A stretch of DNA of 64,000 bases, taken from assembly GCA_003600225.1 (NCBI GenBank), contig QZFT01000029.1, positions 1 through 64,000 on the forward strand. The letters run 5' to 3'. The notes beneath the pieces were generated by a model. The model did no database searches and was not told the origin of the DNA. It worked only from the letters and a program-made list of their open reading frames with translations. Shown here one piece after another: positions 57,453 through 64,000 of this stretch; the first letter of the stretch is position 1; each line of letters opens with the position of its first letter. Made by a program: the position numbers and the translations under genes. The stretch is from Pseudonocardiaceae bacterium YIM PH 21723 (GTDB taxonomy: Bacteria; Actinomycetota; Actinomycetes; Mycobacteriales; Pseudonocardiaceae).

Positions 57453-59047
57453 CCATCGTGAAGTCCACAGTGGACAAGAATTCGGAGCTCTACCAGGGCA
57501 ATCGTGACGCCCTGCTGGAGAAGCTCGGCAAGCTGGCCGAGGAGCACGCCAAGACCCTCGCGGGTGGCGGCCCCAAGTACACCGAGCGGCACCACAAGCG
57601 TGGGAAACTGCTGGCCCGCGAGCGCATCGAGCTGCTCGTCGACCAGGACAGCCCGTTCCTGGAGTTCTCGCCGCTCGCCGGCTGGGGCACCGACTTCCAC
57701 GTCGGCGCCAGCGTGATCACCGGCATCGGTGTCGTCGAGGGCGTCGAGTGTGTGATCACCGCCAACGACCCGACCATCAAGGGTGGCGCGATCAACCCCT
57801 GGTCGATGAAGAAGACCCAGCGGGCCGCGGAGATCGCCTGGCAGAACCGGATGCCGTCGATCAACCTGACCGAGTCCGGCGGCGCCGATCTGCCCACCCA
57901 GAAGGAGATCTTCATCCCCGGTGGGCGGGCGTTCCGGGACCTGACCAGGGCTTCGGCGGCCGGTCTGCCCACCATCTCGCTGGTGTTCGGCAACTCCACC
58001 GCCGGTGGCGCCTACGTGCCCGGCATGTCCGACCACGTGGTCATGGTGGACGGTGGCGCCAAGGTGTTCCTGGCCGGCCCGCCGCTGGTCAAGATGGCCA
58101 CCGGTGAGGACGCGGGCGACGAGGAGCTCGGCGGCGCGCGGATGCACGCCGGCCAGTCCGGCCTGGCCGACTACTTCGCGGTGGACGAGCGGGACGCGAT
58201 CCGGCTCGGCCGCAGCATCGTGCGCAGGCTGAACTGGCGGAAGAAGGGCCCCGGACCGTCCTCTGTGGTCATCCCCCCGCTGTACGACGAAGAGGAACTG
58301 CTCGGCATCGCGCCCGCCGACCTCAAGGTGCCGTTCGACCCGCGCGAGGTCATCGCCCGGATCGTGGACGGCTCCGAGTTCGACGAGTTCAAGGCGAACT
58401 ACGGCACCAGCCTGTGCACCGGCTGGGCCAACCTGCACGGCTACCCGATCGGCATCCTGGCCAACGCGCAGGGCGTGTTGTTCAGCGCTGAGGCGCAGAA
58501 GGCCGCGCAGTTCATCCAGCTGGCCAACCGGGCCAACACCCCGCTGCTGTTCCTGCACAACACCACCGGCTACATGGTCGGCAAGGAGTACGAGCAGGGA
58601 GGCATCATCAAGCACGGCGCGATGATGGTGAACGCGGTCTCCAACTCGACCGTCCCGCACCTCACCGTGTTGATGGGCGCCTCCTACGGCGCCGGTAACT
58701 ACGGCATGTGCGGCCGGGCCTACGACCCGCGCTTCCTGTTCTCCTGGCCCAGCGCCAAGAGCGCCGTCATGGGCCCGCAGCAGCTCGCGGGTGTGCTGTC
58801 CATCGTGGCCAGGCAGGCCACCGAGGCGCGTGGCCAGGTGTACGACCTCGAAGGCGACAAGCAGATGCGCGCCTACATCGAGGCGCAGATCGAGGAGCAG
58901 TCGCTGCCGATGTTCCTGTCCGGCATGCTCTACGACGACGGGGTCATCGACCCCCGCGACACCCGGACGATCCTCGGCATGTGCCTGTCCTCTATCCACA
59001 GTGGACCGGTGGAGAGCACCAACAACTTCGGCGTCTTCCGGATGTGA
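57449..59047 (+). CDS. Acyl-CoA carboxylase carboxyltransferase (beta) subunit
   Basis: This 532-residue protein has crotonase-fold carboxyltransferase motifs in both halves: FGNSTAGGAYVPGMSDHVVM (about 182-201) and GASYGAGNYGMCGRAYDPRF (about 411-430), with NTTGYMVGKEYEQGGIIKHG. It matches the methylcrotonyl-/geranyl-CoA carboxylase beta type (AccD1/AtuC/LiuB) rather than acetyl- or propionyl-CoA carboxylase. Start ATG 57449 overlaps the upstream stop. A 118-bp repeat-containing gap separates it from its biotin subunit. Confidence 0.93.
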   Translation: MTIVKSTVDKNSELYQGNRDALLEKLGKLAEEHAKTLAGGGPKYTERHHKRGKLLARERIELLVDQDSPFLEFSPLAGWGTDFHVGASVITGIGVVEGVECVITANDPTIKGGAINPWSMKKTQRAAEIAWQNRMPSINLTESGGADLPTQKEIFIPGGRAFRDLTRASAAGLPTISLVFGNSTAGGAYVPGMSDHVVMVDGGAKVFLAGPPLVKMATGEDAGDEELGGARMHAGQSGLADYFAVDERDAIRLGRSIVRRLNWRKKGPGPSSVVIPPLYDEEELLGIAPADLKVPFDPREVIARIVDGSEFDEFKANYGTSLCTGWANLHGYPIGILANAQGVLFSAEAQKAAQFIQLANRANTPLLFLHNTTGYMVGKEYEQGGIIKHGAMMVNAVSNSTVPHLTVLMGASYGAGNYGMCGRAYDPRFLFSWPSAKSAVMGPQQLAGVLSIVARQATEARGQVYDLEGDKQMRAYIEAQIEEQSLPMFLSGMLYDDGVIDPRDTRTILGMCLSSIHSGPVESTNNFGVFRM

Positions 59048-59073
59048 GCGAGATGACCATCGAACTTCTTCCT

Positions 59074-59152
59074 GCTGAATGTGGCTTCCTTTCGGTCTAT
59101 GCGACCGCAAGCCACATTCACCGGGTTCTACCGAAGGAAAGCCACATTCAGC
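59074..59152. repeat. Palindromic repeat between the carboxylase subunit genes (family D)
   Basis: CTGAATGTGGCTTcCTTTCG (from 59075) pairs with CGAAGGAAAGCCACATTCAG (to 59151). A third partial copy, CAAGCCACATTCACCGGG, lies at 59107-59124. It occupies the only sizeable gap in an otherwise overlapping operon. Confidence 0.85.
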
Positions 59153-59165
59153 GGGTGGGTGCCTG

Positions 59166-61124
59166 ATGATTACCAATCTGCTTGTCGCAAACCGGGGCGA
59201 GATCGCCCGAAGGGTGTTCCGCAGTGCCCGCGAGCTGGGCATCGCCTGCACCGCCGTCTACTCCGATGCCGACGCGGGTGCTCCGCACGTCCGTGAGGCC
59301 GACGCCGCCGTCCGGCTGCCCGGCAACACGCCCGCCGAGACCTACCTGCGTGGCGAACTGATCATCGAGGCGGCCAAGGCGGCCGGAGCCAACGCCATCC
59401 ACCCCGGCTACGGCTTCCTGTCCGAGAACGCCGACTTCGCCCGCGCGGTGATCGACGCCGGGCTGATCTGGGTCGGCCCGCCGCCCAAGGTCATCGACCA
59501 GATGGGCAGCAAGATCGAGTCCAAGCGGTTGATGGCCACCGCCGGGGTCCCGGTGCTCGAACTCAACGATGAGCAGATCACCGATGCCGACCTGCCGGTG
59601 CTGATCAAGGCCTCCGCCGGCGGTGGTGGCCGCGGTATGCGGGTGGTCCGCGATCTCAAGGACCTCCAAGAAGAGCTCACCGCGGCCAAGGCCGAGGCCG
59701 GCTCGGCGTTCGGCGATGACACGGTGTTCATCGAGCCGTACATCGAGGACGGCAGGCACATCGAGGTCCAGATCATGGCCGACTCGCACGGCACGGTCTG
59801 GGCGCTCGGCGAGCGGGAGTGCTCCATCCAGCGCCGGCACCAGAAGATCATCGAAGAGACGCCGTCCCCGCTGGTCGAGCGCACCGACGGCATGCGGGAG
59901 AAGCTCCTCGGAGCGGCCACCGCCGCCGCCCAGGCCATCGGCTACATCGGCGCGGGCACCATGGAGTTCCTGGCCGACGAACAGGGCCGGTTCTTCTTCC
60001 TGGAGTGCAACACCCGGCTGCAGGTCGAGCACCCGGTGACCGAGTGCGTCACCGGCGTCGACCTGGTCCGCGAGCAGTTGCTCGTCGCGGCGGGGGAGCG
60101 GCTCGCCGACACCCCACCCGCGCCGCGCGGTCACGCCATCGAGGTCCGGCTGTACGCGGAGACCCCGGATACCGAAGGCAACTGGACCCCGCAGACCGGC
60201 CCGGTGCACCGCATCACGTTCCCCGAGGTCCGGGCCGAGTTCGCCATCCCGCAGCCACACGGCCTGCGGCTGGACAGCGGCGTCGAGGACGGCAGCGTCG
60301 TCGGCGTGCACTACGACCCGATGCTGGCCAAGGTGATCGCCTACGCGCCGACCCGCACGCAGGCCACCGGTCAGCTGGCCGGGGCGCTGTCCCGGGCGGT
60401 CATCCACGGCCTGCGTACCAACCGGGACGCGCTGGTCCGGATCCTGCGCACCCCGGAGTTCGCCTCAGGCGACACCCGCACGTCCTTCTTCGCCGAACAG
60501 GACATGACGGCAATCGCCGCACCATTGGCGGACGAACAGTCCGAAAAGGTCAGCGCACTGGCCGCCGCCCTCGCGGCGGCCCAGGATCGGACGGGTGTCC
60601 TCAGTGGACTGCCGTCCGGCTGGCGCAGCCTGGCCTCGCAGCCGCAGCGCCGGGTCTACAGCGGACAGCACGGTGAGCACACGGTGGACTACCTGCTCAC
60701 CCGTGATGGCCTGGCCGGACACGAGGGCGTGAAGCTGCTCAAGGCCACGGCGTCCACTGTGGACCTGGAGGTCTCCGGGGTGCACCGCAGCTTCGCGGTG
60801 AACCGGTACGGCGACCAGGTCTTCGTGGACTCCGCGCTCGGCCCGGTCGCCCTGGCCGAGCAGCCCCGATTCGTCGAGCCCGGTTCCCAGGTGGCACCGG
60901 GCTCGCTGGTCGCACCGATGCCCGGCACCGTGATCCGGGTGGTCGCCGAGCAGGGACAGCAGGTCGAAGCCGGACAGGTGCTGCTGTACCTGGAGGCGAT
61001 GAAGATGGAACACCGGATCACCGCGCCCAACGCGGGCGTGCTCAGCGAACTCGCCGTACAGCAAGGACAACAGGTCGACCAGGGTGCCGTCCTGGCCGTC
61101 ATCACCGTGGAGGAGCAGTCGTGA
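59166..61124 (+). CDS. Acyl-CoA carboxylase alpha subunit: biotin carboxylase plus biotin carrier
   Basis: This 652-residue protein has a biotin carboxylase domain (1-445) with LLVANRGEIARRVFRSAREL, IHPGYGFLSENADFA, KASAGGGGRGMRVV and FLECNTRLQVEHPVTE. After a linker comes a C-terminal biotinyl domain with the target lysine in LEAMKMEHRI (about residue 618). It carboxylates biotin for the beta subunit encoded upstream. It resembles MccA/AtuF-type subunits. It overlaps the next acyl-CoA dehydrogenase by GTGA. Confidence 0.94.
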   Translation: MITNLLVANRGEIARRVFRSARELGIACTAVYSDADAGAPHVREADAAVRLPGNTPAETYLRGELIIEAAKAAGANAIHPGYGFLSENADFARAVIDAGLIWVGPPPKVIDQMGSKIESKRLMATAGVPVLELNDEQITDADLPVLIKASAGGGGRGMRVVRDLKDLQEELTAAKAEAGSAFGDDTVFIEPYIEDGRHIEVQIMADSHGTVWALGERECSIQRRHQKIIEETPSPLVERTDGMREKLLGAATAAAQAIGYIGAGTMEFLADEQGRFFFLECNTRLQVEHPVTECVTGVDLVREQLLVAAGERLADTPPAPRGHAIEVRLYAETPDTEGNWTPQTGPVHRITFPEVRAEFAIPQPHGLRLDSGVEDGSVVGVHYDPMLAKVIAYAPTRTQATGQLAGALSRAVIHGLRTNRDALVRILRTPEFASGDTRTSFFAEQDMTAIAAPLADEQSEKVSALAAALAAAQDRTGVLSGLPSGWRSLASQPQRRVYSGQHGEHTVDYLLTRDGLAGHEGVKLLKATASTVDLEVSGVHRSFAVNRYGDQVFVDSALGPVALAEQPRFVEPGSQVAPGSLVAPMPGTVIRVVAEQGQQVEAGQVLLYLEAMKMEHRITAPNAGVLSELAVQQGQQVDQGAVLAVITVEEQS

Positions 61125-62278
61125 GCTTTGTGGACACCGAAGAGCAGGCAGCCCTGCGCAAGGCCGTCTCCGAATTCGGGAAGAAGTACGGCGGTGAGTA
61201 CTTCCTGAAGAAGGCGCGCGCCGGCGAGCAGCTCACCGAGCTGTGGCAGGAGGCGGGCAAGCTCGGCTACCTGGGCGTGAACCTGCCCGAGGAGTACGGC
61301 GGTGGCGGCGCGGGCATGACCGAGCTGGCCATCGTGTTCGAGGAGCTGTCCGCCGCCGGCTCGGCGCTGCTGATGATGGTGGTCTCGCCCGCCATCAACG
61401 GCACCATCATCAGCCGGTTCGGCACCGAGGAGCAGAAGCAGCGCTGGCTGCCCGGCCTGGCCACCGGTGAGAAGACCCTGGCCTTCGCCATCACCGAGCC
61501 GGACGCGGGCTCCAACTCGCACAAGATCACCACCACCGCCCGCAAGGACGGTTCGGACTGGGTGATCTCCGGGCAGAAGGTCTTCATCTCCGGCGTGGAC
61601 ATCGCCGACGCGGTGCTGGTCGTCGCCCGGACCGAGGATGCCAAGTCCGGCAACCTGAAGCCGGTGCTGTTCCTGATGCCGACGGACTCGCCCGGCCTGT
61701 CCAAGACCAAGATCGAGATGGATCTGCTGCTGCCGGAGAAGCAGTGGCAGCTGTTCTTCGACGATGTCCGGCTGCCGGCCGACGCCCTGGTCGGTGAGGA
61801 GGACGCCGCCATCGCACAGCTGTTCGCCGGCCTCAACCCGGAGCGGATCATGGCCGCGGCGGGCGCGGTGGGCACCGGCCGGTTCGCGTTGAACAAGGCG
61901 GTGGAGTACGCCAAGACCCGGCAGGTGTTCAAGACCCCGATCGGCGCGCACCAGGCCATCGCGCACCCGCTGTCGGAGATCTACGTGGAGATCGAGCTGG
62001 CGAAGCTGATGCTGCGCAAGGCCGCCTACCTCTACGACGAGGGCAAGGACTGGGAGTCCGCCGAGGCGGCCAACATCGCCAAGTACGCGGCGGGCGAGGC
62101 CAGCATCAAGGCGGTCGACCAGGCCATCCAGACACATGGCGGCAACGGTCTGACCGCCGAGTATGGTCTCGGCGCGATGGCGTCCACCGTCAGGTTGAAC
62201 CGGATCGCCCCGGTCAGCCGGGAGATGATCCTCAACTTCGTGTCCCAGCACTCGCTGGGCCTGCCCAAGTCCTACTAG
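61121..62278 (+). CDS. Acyl-CoA dehydrogenase, second in the operon
   Basis: This 385-residue enzyme starts at GTG 61121. It has EEYGGGGAGMTELAIVFEEL, AITEPDAGSNSHKITTTARK, SGQKVFISGVDIADAVLVVA and IQTHGGNGLTAEYGLG near the C terminus. It belongs to a different subgroup from the enzyme at 56301, with T-H-G-G-N-G rather than L-H-G-G-M-G, so the two act on different acyl-CoAs in the same pathway. A TetR gene follows after 9 bp. Confidence 0.92.
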   Translation: MSFVDTEEQAALRKAVSEFGKKYGGEYFLKKARAGEQLTELWQEAGKLGYLGVNLPEEYGGGGAGMTELAIVFEELSAAGSALLMMVVSPAINGTIISRFGTEEQKQRWLPGLATGEKTLAFAITEPDAGSNSHKITTTARKDGSDWVISGQKVFISGVDIADAVLVVARTEDAKSGNLKPVLFLMPTDSPGLSKTKIEMDLLLPEKQWQLFFDDVRLPADALVGEEDAAIAQLFAGLNPERIMAAAGAVGTGRFALNKAVEYAKTRQVFKTPIGAHQAIAHPLSEIYVEIELAKLMLRKAAYLYDEGKDWESAEAANIAKYAAGEASIKAVDQAIQTHGGNGLTAEYGLGAMASTVRLNRIAPVSREMILNFVSQHSLGLPKSY

Positions 62279-62287
62279 GAGACGAGC

Positions 62288-62893
62288 ATGACCGAGGCGG
62301 ATCTGCGGGCGCCGCAACAGGATCGCAGCCGGATCACCCGGCAGCGGTTGCTGGAGGCCGCCGTGATCTGTCTCGCGAATCAGGGCTGGGCCGGCAGCAC
62401 GGTAAGCGTCGTCGCCGAACGCGCCGGGGTTTCCCGTGGTGCCGCCCAGCACCACTTCCCGACCAGGGAAGCACTCTTCACGGCGGCCGTGGAGTTCATG
62501 ACCAAGGTCCGCTACGACGAGCTGCGGCGCCGGGTGGACAGACTGCCCGGCCCGCTCAGCCGCCGCGACCGGATCGTGTTCCTGATGGAGCAGATGGTCG
62601 ACTCCCCGCTGTTCCGGGCGGCGCTGCACCTGTGGGTGGCCGCCGCCTCGGACCCGGCGTTGAAGGAGCAGATCGTCAAGCTGGAGCTCTACGTCGGCCG
62701 GGAGACGCACCGGACCGCGGTGGACTTCCTCGGCGTGGACGAATCGGTGCCCGGTGTCCGGGAAACCGTCCAGGCCACCTTGGACCTGATGCGTGGCCTC
62801 GGGCTGGCCAACCTGCTCACCGACGACAGCGCCCGGCGGTCGAGGATCATCCAGCAGTGGGCGTCCACTGTGGACGCCGCACTGCCGGACTGA
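62288..62893 (+). CDS. TetR family regulator at the end of the AtuA-type operon
   Basis: This 201-residue regulator starts at ATG 62288 after GGAG. The HTH is RQRLLEAAVICLANQGWAGS, then VSVVAERAGVSRGAAQHHFP. The ligand domain includes LFRAALHLWVAAASDPALKE, similar to the TetR at 49539 (MELWVAARTDPELRD), so the two probably respond to related acyl-CoA ligands. It is co-directional with, and likely controls, the operon beginning at 53843. Confidence 0.92.
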   Translation: MTEADLRAPQQDRSRITRQRLLEAAVICLANQGWAGSTVSVVAERAGVSRGAAQHHFPTREALFTAAVEFMTKVRYDELRRRVDRLPGPLSRRDRIVFLMEQMVDSPLFRAALHLWVAAASDPALKEQIVKLELYVGRETHRTAVDFLGVDESVPGVRETVQATLDLMRGLGLANLLTDDSARRSRIIQQWASTVDAALPD

Positions 62894-62898
62894 TCACT

Positions 62899-63198
62899 TC
62901 AGCTATCGGAAGACTGTTCTCCGGTCGTCGTCAGCTGGTACCACGCACCGTATTCCTTGACCCTCATCAGTCGTTCAGCCAGGCACTGTCGCCGGGCCCG
63001 GTCAGCTGCCGGCTGGGCGAGGTGGCGCCGTCCCCGTTCTGCTTGGTGCCGCTGACGGACCGCGTGCCTGTACGCGACCTGGTTGCCGGCGCACCGCGTG
63101 GTCTGCTGGCCATTGCTGACCGCGAAAGCCGTTGCGGTGGATAAGAATCCGGCCGCCACGATGACGCTCACGACCAGAGCCGTCCTGCGATATCTCAT
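62899..63198 (-). CDS. Small secreted protein
   Basis: This 99-residue protein starts at ATG 63198. The signal peptide RTALVVSVIVAAGFLSTATA has a cleavage site near AFAVS. The mature part is basic, Arg/Gln/Ala-rich, with two cysteines (TRCAGNQVAY and RRQCLAERL) that could pair. I recognise no family. It is divergent from the TetR gene at 63296 with a GAGACC-type inverted repeat between, so it may be that regulator's target. Confidence 0.65.
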   Translation of the reverse strand: MRYRRTALVVSVIVAAGFLSTATAFAVSNGQQTTRCAGNQVAYRHAVRQRHQAERGRRHLAQPAADRARRQCLAERLMRVKEYGAWYQLTTTGEQSSDS

Positions 63199-63214
63199 GA
63201 TCTACCCCCCAGTG

Positions 63215-63256
63215 ATGAGACTTGGTCTCGTCATTAAGGTAGCGGGTAATGAGACC
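63215..63256. promoter_or_regulatory. GAGAC/GTCTC inverted repeats, probable TetR operator
   Basis: ATGAGAC-tt-GGTCTC lies at 63215-63229, and TAATGAGACC recurs at 63247-63256. Together these make three half-sites between the divergent starts at 63198 and 63296. Confidence 0.6.
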
Positions 63257-63295
63257 GAGTATCATCACTCGTTCGAGTACAGCGAGGATCCGGCC

Positions 63296-63862
63296 ATGGC
63301 CAGATGGGCACCGAACAGCCGGGATCGCCTGCTGGATGCCGCTGCGGAGTTGTTCCTGCGGAGCGGCTACGCGAATGTCACCGCGCTGGAGATCACCGAG
63401 CGCGCGGGGCTGAGCAAGGCGACCTTCTTCCGGCACTTCCCGGACAAGCGGGAGGTGCTCTTCGCCCACCACGAGGCGGTGGTGACGGCGATCGGCGCCG
63501 CCATCGCGCAGGCTCCTCGCGAGGCGACACCGCTGGAGCTGGTCGGCCTGGCGCTGGATGCCCTGGCCGTCGTCTTCGATGCCGAGCGCCGGCCGTTCGC
63601 GGCCCTGCGCCGGACCGTCATCGAGCAGGACCTCGGGCTCCAGGAACGGCGGGTCTACAAGGAATCCCTGCAGGCCGCGGCCATCGTGGACGGTCTGTTG
63701 GCGCGGGAGGTGCCGCCGCCGGTCGCGCAGCTCGCGGGCGCGCTGGGTGGCGCTGCGCTGGTGCAGGCCCACCATCATTGGCTGGAGTCCGAAGTGGACT
63801 GGATCGTCGTGGCCCATGACGTGCTGGCCGGACTCGTGGCGGCGGCGAGGATCCTGGACTAG
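63296..63862 (+). CDS. TetR family regulator
   Basis: This 188-residue regulator starts at ATG 63296 (MARWAPNSRDRLLDAAAELF). The HTH is YANVTALEITERAGLSKATF followed by FRHFPDKREVLFAHHEAV, very typical of TetR. The second half is helical with RRPFAALRRTVIEQDLGLQE. It is probably autoregulated through the GAGACC repeats upstream and controls the divergent secreted-protein gene. Its stop codon overlaps that of the converging partial gene. Confidence 0.9.
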   Translation: MARWAPNSRDRLLDAAAELFLRSGYANVTALEITERAGLSKATFFRHFPDKREVLFAHHEAVVTAIGAAIAQAPREATPLELVGLALDALAVVFDAERRPFAALRRTVIEQDLGLQERRVYKESLQAAAIVDGLLAREVPPPVAQLAGALGGAALVQAHHHWLESEVDWIVVAHDVLAGLVAAARILD

Positions 63863-64000
63863 TTCAGCGGGATGACGTTCCCGTCCTTGCCCGCCTGGTA
63901 GGTCGCCGACAGCTCGTCGTACCGGGACGCGATCGCGTCCGCGCGGGCGACCAGGTCCGGCCGGTCCTTGATCAGCGCGCGGATCGAGTGGCTCGCCCAG
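63859..64000 (-). CDS. C-terminal fragment of an unidentified protein (cut by window edge)
   Basis: On the minus strand the frame reads WASHSIRALIKDRPDLVARA, then DAIASRYDELSATYQAGKDG, ending NVIPLN and stop TAG at 63859-63861. Codon use is typical of the window, so it is likely genuine. The roughly 46 visible residues are helical and are not enough to name a family. Its stop lies in the CTAG shared with the TetR stop. Confidence 0.6.
   Translation of the reverse strand, partial: WASHSIRALIKDRPDLVARADAIASRYDELSATYQAGKDGNVIPLN

Overview
The window is high-GC DNA with many GTG starts, short intergenic gaps and numerous 1-4 nt start/stop overlaps. The gene content (DUF397/DUF5753 regulator pair, mycothiol-type TIGR03084 protein, calerythrin-like EF-hand proteins, HtaA domains, RNHCP and DUF6412 proteins) points to a filamentous actinomycete, most likely of the family Pseudonocardiaceae. 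The species cannot be told from the sequence alone. No rRNA, tRNA, phage, transposase or CRISPR locus was seen.

Layout. 0-2.8 kb: a small minus-strand unit with a PLP-dependent beta-replacement enzyme, an MFS exporter and a small membrane protein. 2.8-4.4 kb: a WhiJ-like regulatory trio. 4.8-9.95 kb: an SDR and a tightly coupled lipid-modification operon (alpha/beta hydrolase, flavin amine oxidase, DUF1365, cyclopropane-fatty-acid-synthase-type methyltransferase). 9.95-11.58 kb: a gene-poor, repeat-rich, partly lower-GC stretch. 11.6-20.1 kb: secreted S33 peptidase, VOC protein, NarL-type two-component system divergent from a MacB-like ABC exporter, stand-alone HTH protein. 20.3-29.3 kb: tsaD and a partial cobalamin/cobalt block (cobA, cobJ, cobM, cobH, an interrupted cbiM, cbiQ, and a CbiX-CbiO fusion). 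29.3-31.8 kb: four tandem secreted HtaA-type haem-binding proteins behind one DtxR/IdeR-like iron box. 32-38.6 kb: argS, then six paralogous four-EF-hand proteins, with arfB and a small membrane gene among them. 38.6-41.5 kb: LVIVD, DUF305 and HNH proteins. 42.2-50.1 kb: RNHCP, DUF2786, FhuF-like, GCS2 ligase, YidC paralogue, DUF6412, CaiB-type CoA enzyme, acyl-CoA dehydrogenase and TetR. This block is bracketed by two inverted copies of a composite repeat of about 0.5 kb. 50.8-64 kb: LOG protein, lectin, APH-like kinase, oxidoreductase, then an AtuA/acyl-CoA carboxylase/acyl-CoA dehydrogenase operon with TetR regulators.

The most unusual content is of three kinds. First, lineage-expanded small protein arrays: six EF-hand and four HtaA paralogues. 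Second, a rich set of palindromic repeats of several families, including two that have entered coding sequence, and a 13-bp palindrome GTCCACWGTGGAC scattered through unrelated genes. Third, oddities in the cobalt locus: the CbiX-CbiO fusion and an in-frame amber codon in cbiM.

All functional calls rest on reading motifs and family resemblance by eye; no database search was possible.
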